A stretch of 64,000 nt of DNA. It comes from Stenotrophomonas sp. 24(2023). Its GTDB lineage: Bacteria > Pseudomonadota > Gammaproteobacteria > Xanthomonadales > Xanthomonadaceae. Positions within the stretch are counted from its first letter, which is position 1; each line of letters starts with the position of its first letter. The translations under genes were made by a program, and so were the position numbers. Of the stretch, positions 16,595-25,266 are shown piece by piece. The stretch lies in the NCBI RefSeq assembly GCF_030913365.1, contig NZ_CP133160.1, positions 4,254,001 through 4,318,000 of the forward strand. Direction: 5' to 3'. Below the pieces are notes generated by a model. That model searched no databases and was not told the origin of the DNA. It was given only the letters and a program-made list of their open reading frames with translations.

Positions 16595-17282
16595 GGGCAC
16601 CCCCGGCCTGGTTGAGGCTGCCCAGTGGCAGCACCTGGTCGAACTGGCCCTGCAGGCTGTCATCGTGGCTGACCACCAGCGCGGTGGTGCCACTGGCACG
16701 GCACTGGTCAAACATCACCTGCAGGAACGCGGTGGCCGCGTGCCGGTCCAGGGCCGAGGTCGGCTCGTCGGCCAGCAGCAGCTGCGGGCGGCCGATCAGG
16801 GCGCGTGCCGCGGCCACCCGCTGCTGCTGGCCCACGCTCAACGCGCCGGCCCGACGCTGCATCAGCGCCGGGTCAAGCTGCAGGCCGTCGAGCAGCCGCA
16901 CGATCTCCTCATCCAGCACCGGCGCAACCCGTTCGGCACGGGGGCGCGAGAAGCGCAGGCCCAGGGCGATGTTGTCGCGCACGCTCAGGAACGGCAGCAG
17001 GTTGAACTGCTGGAAGATCACGCCCAGCTGATCGGCGCGGAAACGATCGCGCGCCGGGCCGCCCATCGCGTGCAATGGCTGCCCGGCCACGGTGACCGTG
17101 CCACGCTGCGGCTGCAGCACGCCGGCCAGCAGGCCCAGCAGCGTGCTCTTGCCACTGCCGCTGGCCCCCTGCAGCAGGACGCGGCGGCCGACATCGATGG
17201 ACAACCGCGGAATATCCAGCAGCGCGGCGCTGCCGTAGCCAAACTGCACGGCGTGCAGCGCAATGATGGGGGGAGAGGTCAT
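16587..17282 (-). CDS. ABC transporter ATP-binding protein, LolD/MacB-like
   Basis: A 231-residue ATPase with Walker A GASGSGKST, Q-loop region GVIFQQFNLLPFLS, signature LSVGQQQRVAAARAL, Walker B LLLADEPTSALD and H-loop VVSHD. The FNLLPFLSVRDNI block is typical of LolD/MacB ATPases. Start 17282 (MTSPPII) follows the DUF2796 stop by ten bases; an ATG at 17312 would overlap that gene. With the permease at 15341-16594 it should form a mechanotransmission-type transporter in the putative zinc operon. Confidence 0.92.
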   Translation of the reverse strand: MTSPPIIALHAVQFGYGSAALLDIPRLSIDVGRRVLLQGASGSGKSTLLGLLAGVLQPQRGTVTVAGQPLHAMGGPARDRFRADQLGVIFQQFNLLPFLSVRDNIALGLRFSRPRAERVAPVLDEEIVRLLDGLQLDPALMQRRAGALSVGQQQRVAAARALIGRPQLLLADEPTSALDRHAATAFLQVMFDQCRASGTTALVVSHDDSLQGQFDQVLPLGSLNQAGGAHA

Positions 17283-17292
17283 GCGGCGCGGC

Positions 17293-17826
17293 TCAGGAAT
17301 CGAGGCTGACATGCAGCATGCCGGCCGTCACCACGCTGCGGCCCTGGCCGCTGGCGGTGGCATGGTTGACGATCACCTCGTGCAGGCCGGGGAACAGCAG
17401 CGGCAACCGGACCTCCAGCGCATGCAACGCGGCCGGTGCGGCGCAGCGGTAACGCAGTGATGCTGAAAAACCGGCATGGACATGGCCGGTGGCACTACCG
17501 GCCTGTGCGGCCGCATCGAACCCCGTGGCGGTGGCACGTGCTTCGGCCAGCGTGCAGCGGGCTGCGGCCGGCAATGCAATCCAGGTGCCACTGTTGAGTA
17601 CGCTCTGCGCACGCGCCAGTGCCGCCTGTTCGGCAGGGCTGGCCGGTGGCCGCTCGAAATCGAGCACGCCGATTCCCGGCGCCTGCAGCGCCAGTTCAAC
17701 GGTTCCCGCATCAACGGCCACATCGACCGTGGCCTGGCCATGTACGTGCGGTGCGATCTGGCCGATCGGGGCAGCCTGCGCCAAGGGCGCAAGCAGCAGC
17801 AGTGTTGAAGCGGCAAGCAGTTTCAT
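17293..17826 (-). CDS. DUF2796 (ZrgA-like) periplasmic protein
   Basis: A 177-residue secreted protein with a signal peptide ending at about residue 18 (PLAQA), then PHVHGQATVDVAV, the conserved DUF2796 opening with closely spaced histidines. ZrgA of Vibrio cholerae, a zinc-regulated periplasmic protein needed for a zinc-uptake ABC system, belongs to this family. It is the first gene of the operon DUF2796, ATPase, permease, two DUF3299 and one hypothetical. A Zur-like box begins 17 bases upstream of its start. A periplasmic zinc-handling role is likely. Confidence 0.88.
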   Translation of the reverse strand: MKLLAASTLLLLAPLAQAAPIGQIAPHVHGQATVDVAVDAGTVELALQAPGIGVLDFERPPASPAEQAALARAQSVLNSGTWIALPAAARCTLAEARATATGFDAAAQAGSATGHVHAGFSASLRYRCAAPAALHALEVRLPLLFPGLHEVIVNHATASGQGRSVVTAGMLHVSLDS

Positions 17827-17842
17827 GGGGGATTCCCTGAAG

Positions 17843-17857
17843 TGTTACTATGTAACA
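17843..17857. promoter_or_regulatory. Zur-type box between DUF2796 operon and merC-like gene
   Basis: TGTTACTATGTAACA fits GTTA-N5-TAAC, the core of the proteobacterial Zur consensus, with perfect outer arms TGTTA/TAACA. It sits in a 33-base divergent intergenic space; TACTAT inside it is a good -10 for the merC side. One bound repressor would shut both directions. A second box with the same arms is at 20643-20657. Confidence 0.8.
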
Positions 17858-17859
17858 TT

Positions 17860-18351
17860 ATGGACCACATTCCTTCCCCGCCCGCAAGGGCCCGCCATTC
17901 GCCCTCCCCCTCCCGTTCACCCCACTGGCGCTGGCACCCCCGGCTGGACCTGGCCGGCGCCTGGATCTCCCTGGCCTGCGCACTGCATTGCCTGGCGCTG
18001 CCGCTGCTGCTGGCTTTCGTGCCGGCAGCGATGATGGCGATGCGTTCGTTCCAGCACCCGGCCCATGGCCTGATGACCGCGCTGCTGGTCATGTCGCGCT
18101 GGGAATGGCTGTTCGCACTGATGGCGTCCAGCCTGGCCCTCAGCAGCACCGCCACCGGCTGGCGCCGCCACGGCCACCGCGCCGCGCTGCTGCTGGCGCT
18201 GGCCGGTGCGCTGCCGCTGCTGGCCGCATCGCTGTACCTGCCGCTGAAGGAATCCCTGCTGTGGCATGGCATCGCCACCGCCTGCGGGGGCGTACTGCTG
18301 GCCGCCGCGCACCTGCTGAACCGCCGCGCCCTGCACGTCCCGCACCGGTAG
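17860..18351 (+). CDS. MerC domain membrane protein
   Basis: A 163-residue protein with four predicted helices after a polar His/Pro/Ser-rich N-terminus. The first helix has the MerC-like Cys pair CALHCLALPLLL. MerC proteins of mercury operons carry metal ions across the inner membrane, but chromosomal homologs beside Zur boxes probably handle other metals. ATG 17860 is preferred over the upstream in-frame GTG at 17842, which falls inside the operator. The -10 eight bases upstream suggests a leaderless or almost leaderless transcript. Confidence 0.82.
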   Translation: MDHIPSPPARARHSPSPSRSPHWRWHPRLDLAGAWISLACALHCLALPLLLAFVPAAMMAMRSFQHPAHGLMTALLVMSRWEWLFALMASSLALSSTATGWRRHGHRAALLLALAGALPLLAASLYLPLKESLLWHGIATACGGVLLAAAHLLNRRALHVPHR

Positions 18352-18375
18352 ACGGTGCCGGGGCCAGCGGCACCG
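18348..18375 (+). repeat. SMAG-like GTAG stem-loop at the merC stop codon
   Basis: GTAG is followed by the stem CGGTGCC / GGCACCG around a 9-base loop. The TAG of the GTAG head is the stop codon of the merC-like gene. It resembles SMAG repeats but is diverged, so this is a tentative member. Confidence 0.5.
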
Positions 18376-18382
18376 CACACCC

Positions 18383-18407
18383 GGCTACCGGCTCAGAACC
18401 GGTAGCC
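18383..18407. terminator. hairpin between convergent genes (possible bidirectional terminator)
   Basis: A perfect 9-bp stem (GGCTACCGG / CCGGTAGCC) with a 7-base loop spans the stop codon of the TonB receptor. There is no T-tract on either side, so termination ability is uncertain. Confidence 0.45.
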
Positions 18408-20582
18408 CACCTCCGCACCGACGATGCGCGGGCTGTCCACCGGGCCGTAGTAGTTGCCATCGCGGCCGAAGGCCAGGTTGTCGAAGATCAGGCCGTTGAT
18501 GCGACGCTTGTCCGTAAGGTTCTGCACGAACACGCGCGTGCTCCACAGCCCCTTCTCGTAGCCCAGCTGCATGCCCAGCACCGCCACTGCGGGCTGGAAC
18601 GCACGGTTGCGCTCGTCCAGCGCACTGGAGCCGGTGAACTGCGATTCCACCCGCGCATAGATCCCCGAGGCGAACTGGTAGCGCGCGGCCAGGTAGCCGG
18701 TGTAGTGCGGGGTCAGCTTGACCCGCTTGCCGTCCAGGTTCTCCTGCGGGCTGACCCACAGCTTGGTGTACTTCGCATCCACATAGCCCACGTTGGCCAT
18801 CAGCGTGAAGCCGGGCAACACTTCGAACACGCCTTCCAGCTCCGCACCGCGCGAGCGGATCGAGGCATCGGAGCCGACGTAGTCCGACGAAATCGGCCGG
18901 CCATCGGCATCGGTGGCCACCTGGATTTCCTGCCAGTTGTCCGAACGGATATGGAACAGCGCGCCGCCGATGTGGCCGCGCCCGCCGGCCAGGTTCATCT
19001 TGAAGCCCAGTTCGTGGCTCCACATGCGCTCGGCCTCGTAGCGCAGCACCTTGTCATTGATTACATCGCTCTGTGCTGCCGCCAGGTTGAAGCCACCGGG
19101 AATGTAGCCCTTGGCCGACGCCGCGTAGAAGGACAGGTCATCGCTGGCGTCGTAGCGCAGCGAGACGCGCGGCAGCGTGGCCGAGAACGTGTGCGCCAGG
19201 GCCGCATCGCGGTAGCGCACCACGCCCCCGGCGCCCAGGTCCAGCGCGCCGGCCCGCTGTTCGGTGGAACGGCGTGCCTGCTCGTGGCGCAGGCCGACAC
19301 TGGCGGTCAGCGCCGGCACCGCCGGGAAGGTGTAGCTGGCCGTGGCGAACACGCTGTAGTCCTCGCCCTTGGAGGTCTGCCGCGGGGCCAGGTTGTAGCT
19401 GTCCAGCCCGCGCATCGGCGGCCCGACCACCGTGCCCTGGATCGAGTCCTTGGTGATGCGGTAGGTGGACACCCCGGCCATCCAGGTCAGCGCCTGGTCG
19501 CTGGGCGAACTGAAGCGCGCCTCGGCCGACCATTCGCCCTTCTTGTCATAGATGCGCCCGGCCAGCGCCGGGCTGGCGGTCATGTCGAAGTCATAGCCGG
19601 CCGAGGTCACCTCCTCGCTGCGGTGCGAGGCGGCCACGTCCAGCGTGCCGGCCTGCAGCTGCCACTGCGCGCTGAGCCCGGCCACCGTCTCGTCCTTCTC
19701 GGTGCGCTTGGGGGCATCGTTGATGTAGGTGAAGTCACCCGCACGGCGGCCGCCGTTGAGGGCATCGCCATAGGTGCGGTTGTACAGGCCGGTATCCAGC
19801 GGCAGGTATTCGTACTCGAACATGCCCGGCGCACGGGTGCGCAGGTGATAGGCCAGCGCGTTGACGCTCACGTAATCGGTCGGCCGCCAGCGCAGCTTGC
19901 CCTGCAGGTAGCCTTCGCCCACCGTGCCGCGCGCACCGGACGGCGTGAGGTTCTTCAGGTAGGCATCCTCGTCCGAGCCCATGAACGCCACCGAGCCGGA
20001 CAGCCGGCCATCGGCACTCAACGGACCGGCAACGAAGCCATCCAGCGCGGTGCCATTGCCGTTGCCGAACCAGGTGCTGCGCACGTTGATCTCGCCTTCG
20101 CGCCGGTCGGCCGGCCCACGGGTGCGCACCAGCACCAGCCCCGATTCGCTGTTGGCACCGTACAGCGTGCCCTGCGGGCCGCGCAGCACTTCCACCGACT
20201 CGACCTGGTTGAGCACGGCATTGCTCAGCTCACGGAATGGAATGCCGTCGATGTAGACCGAGGCGCGGTTGACCAGGAACGGATTGGACTCGATGCCACG
20301 GATGGAGATGTACAGGTTGCTCAACTGGCCCATCACATTGAACTTCACGTTCGGCGCCAGCTTGTCCAGGTCACGGAACGCGGTGACACCCGCTTCCTTC
20401 AGGGCCTGGCGGTCGAGCACGGTGACCGACAGATCACTCTTCAGGTACGGCGTATCGCGCTTGGAACCGGTGACCACCACGCCATCGAGCGTGGTGGCAT
20501 CGGCCTGCTGCGCGTGGGCGGGCAGGACAGGAAGCAGCAGCGACGCCGCGACCAGGGCGGCGGACGGGACAGGGGCTTTCAC
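18393..20582 (-). CDS. TonB-dependent outer-membrane receptor (Zur-box-associated)
   Basis: A 729-residue receptor. It has a signal peptide ending PAHA at about residue 24, a TonB-box-like DGVVVTGSKRD, a plug domain with the VEVLRGPQGTLYG motif and a C-terminal barrel ending in Phe (GYRF). The start is a GTG at 20582 with GAGG upstream; no ATG fits the signal peptide. A Zur-type box 61 bases upstream points to uptake of zinc or a zincophore rather than iron. The receptor converges on the merC-like gene, so the two Zur-box divergons lie back to back. Confidence 0.9.
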   Translation of the reverse strand: MKAPVPSAALVAASLLLPVLPAHAQQADATTLDGVVVTGSKRDTPYLKSDLSVTVLDRQALKEAGVTAFRDLDKLAPNVKFNVMGQLSNLYISIRGIESNPFLVNRASVYIDGIPFRELSNAVLNQVESVEVLRGPQGTLYGANSESGLVLVRTRGPADRREGEINVRSTWFGNGNGTALDGFVAGPLSADGRLSGSVAFMGSDEDAYLKNLTPSGARGTVGEGYLQGKLRWRPTDYVSVNALAYHLRTRAPGMFEYEYLPLDTGLYNRTYGDALNGGRRAGDFTYINDAPKRTEKDETVAGLSAQWQLQAGTLDVAASHRSEEVTSAGYDFDMTASPALAGRIYDKKGEWSAEARFSSPSDQALTWMAGVSTYRITKDSIQGTVVGPPMRGLDSYNLAPRQTSKGEDYSVFATASYTFPAVPALTASVGLRHEQARRSTEQRAGALDLGAGGVVRYRDAALAHTFSATLPRVSLRYDASDDLSFYAASAKGYIPGGFNLAAAQSDVINDKVLRYEAERMWSHELGFKMNLAGGRGHIGGALFHIRSDNWQEIQVATDADGRPISSDYVGSDASIRSRGAELEGVFEVLPGFTLMANVGYVDAKYTKLWVSPQENLDGKRVKLTPHYTGYLAARYQFASGIYARVESQFTGSSALDERNRAFQPAVAVLGMQLGYEKGLWSTRVFVQNLTDKRRINGLIFDNLAFGRDGNYYGPVDSPRIVGAEVGYRF

Positions 20583-20642
20583 GGGGGAACCTCGGCAGGA
20601 ACAGGAAACGGGCGCGCGGCCGGCGGGAGCGCGACGACAAAC

Positions 20643-20657
20643 TGTTATCCTGTAACA
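20643..20657. promoter_or_regulatory. Zur-type box between TonB receptor and AraC gene
   Basis: TGTTATCCTGTAACA has the same TGTTA-N5-TAACA arms as the box at 17843-17857. It lies 61 bases upstream of the receptor start and 56 bases upstream of the AraC gene, in a position to control either or both. Confidence 0.75.
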
Positions 20658-20712
20658 TTTCCGCCGTGCCGCCACTCCATTCCCGCCGCGCGGCTCCATT
20701 CCGGGACAGGCC

Positions 20713-21585
20713 ATGACTGCCCTTGCCACACAGCTGCAGCAGGAAAACGGCGCGGATAGCGCCCGCACGCAGGCCAGCGACGATGGCGCCGTGGTGCTGC
20801 TGCGCCATGCCTTTGCCGCCAGCGAAGGCACGATGGGCCAGCCCGGCCAGCTGCGCCTGGGCCTGGCCCTGGGCGGCGGCGGGCGGCTGTGGCAACGCAG
20901 CGCGGCAGCCACCCTGCAGGGCCACTGGCAACCGGGACAGTTCACGCTGGTGCTGCCCGGTGATGATGGCCACTACGCCAGCCCGGCGGTGGACCTGCTC
21001 GGCCTGGCCATCGATACCCGCCTGCTGCCGCTGCAAGGCACCGTGGAGGCCGCCGCGCTGCAGCCGCTGGCAGCGCGCCTGCAGCGCGATCCGGTGATCA
21101 CCGCCGTGCTGCAGGCGCTGTGGTGCAGCGCGCAGGCCGATGCCTGCCTGCCCGGCTTCCTGCAGCACGGTGCCCAGGTGGTGCTGCACCGGCTTGCGCA
21201 GCTGGCCGGGCAACCTGCGGTGCCGCGACGGGCGGCCACGCCGTTGTCGCCACGCCAGGTGCGGACGCTGGAAGACTACATCGACGCGCACCGCGACGAT
21301 GCGCTGGAGGTGACCCGGCTGGCCGCGGTGCTGCAGATGGAGGTTTCCCGTTTCAACCGCGCCCTGCACGCCGCCACCGGCCTGCCACCGTATGCCTTCC
21401 TGACCCGGCGGCGCATGCAGTGGGCCGGCCAGGCCCTGCGCGCCGGCCGCAGCGTGACCGACGTGGCGCTGGCCAGCGGCTACGCCAACCCCAGCAAGTT
21501 CAGCGCCGCCTTCCGCCGCGTGATGGGGTGCGTGCCGTCGGCATGGGCGGACCGTAGGTATTCAGCCGATGGGGGCGATGGGTGA
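20713..21585 (+). CDS. AraC family transcriptional regulator
   Basis: A 290-residue regulator with a C-terminal double-HTH domain (about 190-285): LAAVLQMEVSRFNRALHAAT is the first helix pair and VTDVALASGYANPSKFSAAF the second, then FRRVMG. The N-terminal half is an unassigned sensor region. It is divergent from the TonB receptor with a Zur-like box between them, so it may activate that receptor in response to a transported metal chelate, as siderophore-system AraC regulators do. This is inference from position. Confidence 0.9.
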   Translation: MTALATQLQQENGADSARTQASDDGAVVLLRHAFAASEGTMGQPGQLRLGLALGGGGRLWQRSAAATLQGHWQPGQFTLVLPGDDGHYASPAVDLLGLAIDTRLLPLQGTVEAAALQPLAARLQRDPVITAVLQALWCSAQADACLPGFLQHGAQVVLHRLAQLAGQPAVPRRAATPLSPRQVRTLEDYIDAHRDDALEVTRLAAVLQMEVSRFNRALHAATGLPPYAFLTRRRMQWAGQALRAGRSVTDVALASGYANPSKFSAAFRRVMGCVPSAWADRRYSADGGDG

Positions 21586-21699
21586 AACCAACGGGGTCGC
21601 GCCGACCGCGGGTTGACTGCGCTTCGCGGAAGGTCCCCCCGCGCCCTGCACGTTGCGCGCATCAACCGCGCGCGCCCCGCCCTCCGTCCAGTACCGGCA

Positions 21700-22635
21700 T
21701 CAGGCGGCGGCGCCCGCGCGCGCCGGTGCATCCGGGGACAACCCTGCGGCATCACGCTCGCGCAGCAGGGCGACGAACGCCTTCAACGGTGGCGGCAGGT
21801 GGCGGTGGCCCGGAAAATACAGGTACAGCCCGGGGAACGGCGGACACCAGGCATCCAGTACCGGCACCAGGGTGCCCGCATCCAGCTCCTGCTGGATATG
21901 CCACTCGGACAGGAACGCCAGCCCGACACCGGCCAGCGCGGCGGCCCGCGCGGCCTGCAGTTCGCCCACCACCAGCCGCGCGGGCGGGTCGACCTGCAGG
22001 AGCTGCCCGCGATGCTCCAGCTCCCAGCGGTACAGCCCGCCATGCGACATGCGCATGCGGATCGCACCGTGCGCGGCCAGTGCATCGGGGGTCAATGGCA
22101 CGCCATGCGCGGCCAGGTAACCCGGGCTGGCCACCACCCGCAGGCGCTGCTGCCGGTACAGCGGCAGCGCGACCATGTCCTGCGGCACCTGGTCGTGCAG
22201 GCGCACGCCGGCATCGAAGCCCTCGGCCACGATGTCCACCAGCCGGGCGTCGGCATCCAGTTCCAGGCGCACGTCGGGACAGCGCTGCACGAATTCGCCG
22301 ATCAGCCCGGCCAGCATCCGCGTGCTTTCGCGCGGAACACTGATGCGCAGCGTGCCACTCGGGTGCAGGTCATCGGCGTGCAGCTCCTCGGCCGCCGCGC
22401 GGATCTCCGCCACCGCTGGGCCGATCCGGGCCACATAGCGTGCACCGGCCTCGGTCAGCGCCACACTCCGCGTGGTGCGGTTGAACAGGCGCGCCTGCAG
22501 CCGGGCTTCCAGGCTGGCCACGGCATGGCTCAGCGCCGAGGTGGACATGCCCAGTTCGCGCGCCGCCGCACGGAAACTGCCGCGGCGGGCCACTGCCAGC
22601 ACGGCGTCCAGTTCCACCAGGCCGGAACGGTGCAT
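21700..22635 (-). CDS. LysR family regulator of the divergent aldehyde dehydrogenase
   Basis: A 311-residue LysR regulator with an N-terminal winged HTH (about 1-62, with [20 protein letters not shown]) and a PBP2-fold effector domain. The start at ATG 22635 is preferred over an in-frame GTG two codons upstream. It is transcribed away from the aldehyde dehydrogenase at 22751, the usual arrangement for a LysR regulator and its target. The imperfect operator at 22650-22666 lies between them. Confidence 0.9.
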   Translation of the reverse strand: MHRSGLVELDAVLAVARRGSFRAAARELGMSTSALSHAVASLEARLQARLFNRTTRSVALTEAGARYVARIGPAVAEIRAAAEELHADDLHPSGTLRISVPRESTRMLAGLIGEFVQRCPDVRLELDADARLVDIVAEGFDAGVRLHDQVPQDMVALPLYRQQRLRVVASPGYLAAHGVPLTPDALAAHGAIRMRMSHGGLYRWELEHRGQLLQVDPPARLVVGELQAARAAALAGVGLAFLSEWHIQQELDAGTLVPVLDAWCPPFPGLYLYFPGHRHLPPPLKAFVALLRERDAAGLSPDAPARAGAAA

Positions 22636-22649
22636 CGGCACCCCCCATC

Positions 22650-22666
22650 ATCCCGGAAATCGGGAT
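22650..22666. promoter_or_regulatory. palindrome in LysR / aldehyde dehydrogenase divergent promoter
   Basis: ATCCCGGAAATCGGGAT has 6-bp perfect arms and a 5-base centre. It lies 15 bases upstream of the LysR start, where an autoregulatory recognition site is expected. Confidence 0.5.
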
Positions 22667-22750
22667 TCCCCATCCACGATAAGCCGGATTCCCTGAACGG
22701 TCGAGCGCACCCAGACTGGACCTGCCTTCTCCCTTTCCAGGAATTCCGCC

Positions 22751-24169
22751 ATGCGACAGATCGAGCACCACTACATCAACGGCGCCTTCGTGGCCTCCCA
22801 CGGCCGGGGTACCGCCGACCTGCACAATCCGGCCACCGAGGCGGTGATCGGCCAGGTACGGCTGGGCGATGCCACCGATGCCGCAGCGGCCATCGCCGCC
22901 GCCCACGCGGCCCTGCCGGCCCAGGCTGCGCGCAGCGTGGCCGAACGGCTGGAACAGCTGTCCCGCTACCGCGATGCGATGGCCGCGCGCAAGGACGCGC
23001 TGCGCGAGGCCATCATCGAAGAGTACGGCGCGCCGTCGGCACGCTCGCAGTGGATGGCCGAGCACCCCGTGCAGGTGATCGAGGACGCGATGACCGTACT
23101 GCGCCAGTTCCCGTTCGAGCGCCAGGTCGGCCAGGCGCGGGTGCGCCTGCTGCCGGTCGGCGTGGCGGGGTTGATCACCCCGTGGAACAGCAACGCTTCG
23201 TTCATCTGCGGCAAGCTGGCAACCGCGCTGGCGGCCGGCTGCACCGCCGTGGTCAAGCCCAGTGAAATGTCCGCGCTGCAGACCCAGGTGGTGATGGAGG
23301 CACTGCATGCCGCGCAGTTGCCGGCGGGCGTGGCCAACATCGTCAACGGCCTCGGCGAAGACGTGGGCGCCGCCCTGAGCGCCTCGCCGGCGATCGCCAA
23401 GATCTCCTTCACCGGCTCCACCGGCACCGGCCGGGCGATCCTGCGCGCCAGTGCGGACACCTTCAAGCGCACCACGCTGGAACTGGGCGGCAAGTCGCCG
23501 ACGATCCTGCTCGATGATGCCGACCCGGCCCAGGCGGCGCTGCTGGCCGTGCAGGCCGGTTTCATGAACAGCGGCCAGGCCTGCATCGCCGGCACCCGCA
23601 TCCTGGTGCCCGAATCACGCCGTGCCGCGTTCGAGGCGGCACTGACCGCCGCCGTGCAGGCCGTGCGCAGCGGCGACCCGACCGACCCGCAGACCGATGT
23701 CGGGCCGATGGTGAGCGCCCGCCAGTGGCAGCGGGTGCAGGGCTACATCCACACCGGGCTTGCCGAAGGCGCACGCCTGCTGGCCGGTGGCGAAGGCCGC
23801 CCGCAGGGACTGCCGCAGGGCTGGTTCGTGCGCCCGACCCTGTTCACCGATGTGCGCAACGACATGACCATCGCGCGCGAGGAGATCTTCGGGCCGGTGC
23901 TGAGCATCATCGGCTACCGCGACGACGAGGACGCCATCGCGATCGCCAATGACACGACCTACGGCCTGAGTGCGCTGGTGATCGGCACCGACCGCGAGCG
24001 TGCCGGACGCGTGGCCCGCCGCATCCAGTCCGGGCGCGTGCTGGTCAACACGCTGGCACACGAACCGCTGGCCCCGTTCGGCGGCATGAAGCAGTCGGGC
24101 ATCGGTCGCGAAAGCGGTGCGTGGGGGCTGGAAGCGTTCCTGGAGCCGCAGACCGTGCTGGAGGGCTGA
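22751..24169 (+). CDS. NAD(P)-dependent aldehyde dehydrogenase family protein
   Basis: A 472-residue aldehyde dehydrogenase oxidising an aldehyde to its acid. TPWNS is the cofactor-side motif, FTGSTGTGR the Rossmann turn, ELGGKSP carries the general-base Glu and GQACIAGTR the nucleophilic Cys; EEIFGPVLS is present near the end. Closest in type to succinate-semialdehyde/aryl aldehyde dehydrogenases, but the substrate cannot be read. It is a paralog of the enzyme at 39701-41125. Expression is probably set by the divergent LysR. Confidence 0.92.
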   Translation: MRQIEHHYINGAFVASHGRGTADLHNPATEAVIGQVRLGDATDAAAAIAAAHAALPAQAARSVAERLEQLSRYRDAMAARKDALREAIIEEYGAPSARSQWMAEHPVQVIEDAMTVLRQFPFERQVGQARVRLLPVGVAGLITPWNSNASFICGKLATALAAGCTAVVKPSEMSALQTQVVMEALHAAQLPAGVANIVNGLGEDVGAALSASPAIAKISFTGSTGTGRAILRASADTFKRTTLELGGKSPTILLDDADPAQAALLAVQAGFMNSGQACIAGTRILVPESRRAAFEAALTAAVQAVRSGDPTDPQTDVGPMVSARQWQRVQGYIHTGLAEGARLLAGGEGRPQGLPQGWFVRPTLFTDVRNDMTIAREEIFGPVLSIIGYRDDEDAIAIANDTTYGLSALVIGTDRERAGRVARRIQSGRVLVNTLAHEPLAPFGGMKQSGIGRESGAWGLEAFLEPQTVLEG

Positions 24170-24203
24170 CAGACGGTGGGTGATGATGGAGCGCTGGCAG
24201 CGT

Positions 24204-24223
24204 CGGCAGCTGGTTGACTGCCG
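24204..24223. terminator. small hairpin between convergent genes
   Basis: CGGCAG / CTGCCG with an 8-base loop lies in the 81-base gap between the aldehyde dehydrogenase and the second LysR gene. It has no T-tract; listed as a weak bidirectional terminator candidate. Confidence 0.3.
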
Positions 24224-24250
24224 GCTGCACCGCCCGCCTCCGCCCAGCCC

Positions 24251-25153
24251 TCACTCATCGAACGGCCGCCGGCCCAGCGTCTGCGTCACGTAATCGACAA
24301 AACAGGTGATCCGCGCCGCCAGCGCGGTGTTGCGGTAATACACCGCGTTGACTGGCTGGCGTATGTCCAGGCTCTGCTTGGCGAACAACTGCACCAGCCG
24401 CCCGTCGCGGCGGTCGTTGCGGGTGAGGAAATCGGACAGGCAGGCGATGCCCAGGCCGGCCAGCGCCATCTGCCGCAGGGTTTCACCGCTGGAGGAGGCC
24501 ATCGCCGGCTGGATGTGCAACGGCGCACCGTCGGCGTCGTGCAGCGGCCATTCGTTCAAGGAGCTGGGCTGGGTGAACCCGAGCAGGTGGTGGTCGCCCA
24601 GCTGCGTGACCCGCGTCGGCGTGCCGTGCTGCTGCAGGTACGCCGGGCTGGCCACGATGCGGATGCGGCTGCTGCCGATCGGGCGCGCATGCAGGGTGGA
24701 ATCGCGCAGCACGCCGATGCGGAACGCCACGTCGGTGCGCTTCTCGATCAGGTCGGTGATGCCTTCGTTGGAATTCAGTTCCAGCTCCACCTGCGGGTAG
24801 CGCTCACGGAACCCGGCCAGCAACGGCACGATCACGTGCAGCATGAACGGCGTGGCCGCATCCACCCGCAGCCGCCCGACCGGCTGCAGCCGCCGTGCGG
24901 CCATCTGTTCCTCGGCTTCGTCCACCGTGGCCAGGATGGTGCGTGCGTACTGCAGGAAGGCGGCGCCTTCCTCGGTCAGCTCCAGCCGCCGCGTGGTCCG
25001 CCGCAGCAGCGTGGTCTGCAGCTTGTCCTCCAGCCGCGCCAGGGTACGGCTGGTCGCCGAGATGGTCAGGTCCAGGTGCTCGGCCGCGGTGGTGATCGAG
25101 CCGCTGTCGACCACCGCCACGAACGCCTTCAGCTCATCGAGGGTCGTTTTCAT
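24251..25153 (-). CDS. LysR family regulator (YafC-like)
   Basis: A 300-residue LysR regulator with an N-terminal HTH (SITTAAEHLDLTISATSRTL) and effector domain. It is divergent from the DkgB-type aldo/keto reductase at 25267, as yafC neighbours dkgB in E. coli. It probably controls the five-gene cluster at 25267-29361. The start is an ATG immediately upstream of MKTTLDELKAF, the usual family N-terminus. The 113-base intergenic region is AT-richer than its surroundings, fitting a promoter region, but no clear operator was found. Confidence 0.9.
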   Translation of the reverse strand: MKTTLDELKAFVAVVDSGSITTAAEHLDLTISATSRTLARLEDKLQTTLLRRTTRRLELTEEGAAFLQYARTILATVDEAEEQMAARRLQPVGRLRVDAATPFMLHVIVPLLAGFRERYPQVELELNSNEGITDLIEKRTDVAFRIGVLRDSTLHARPIGSSRIRIVASPAYLQQHGTPTRVTQLGDHHLLGFTQPSSLNEWPLHDADGAPLHIQPAMASSSGETLRQMALAGLGIACLSDFLTRNDRRDGRLVQLFAKQSLDIRQPVNAVYYRNTALAARITCFVDYVTQTLGRRPFDE

Positions 25154-25266
25154 TGTTTACCCCATATCAAAAGCATTTCCTTCATACACGGCTTAATCCG
25201 CAAATGTAAAGCCGCCAGACTGGCCGCCGTCGGAGCACTCCGCTCCCTTCCCAGCCTGGAGTTCCC

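Noticed and set aside
17860..18351. mercury-resistance (mer) operon
   Set aside because: Only a MerC-like gene is present, with no MerR, MerT, MerP or MerA, and the promoter carries a Zur-type box.
17988..20759. very long plus-strand frame (over 900 codons) opposite the TonB receptor
   Set aside because: The composition is Arg/Val/Gln-rich with no domain; the receptor on the other strand has signal peptide, plug and barrel motifs.
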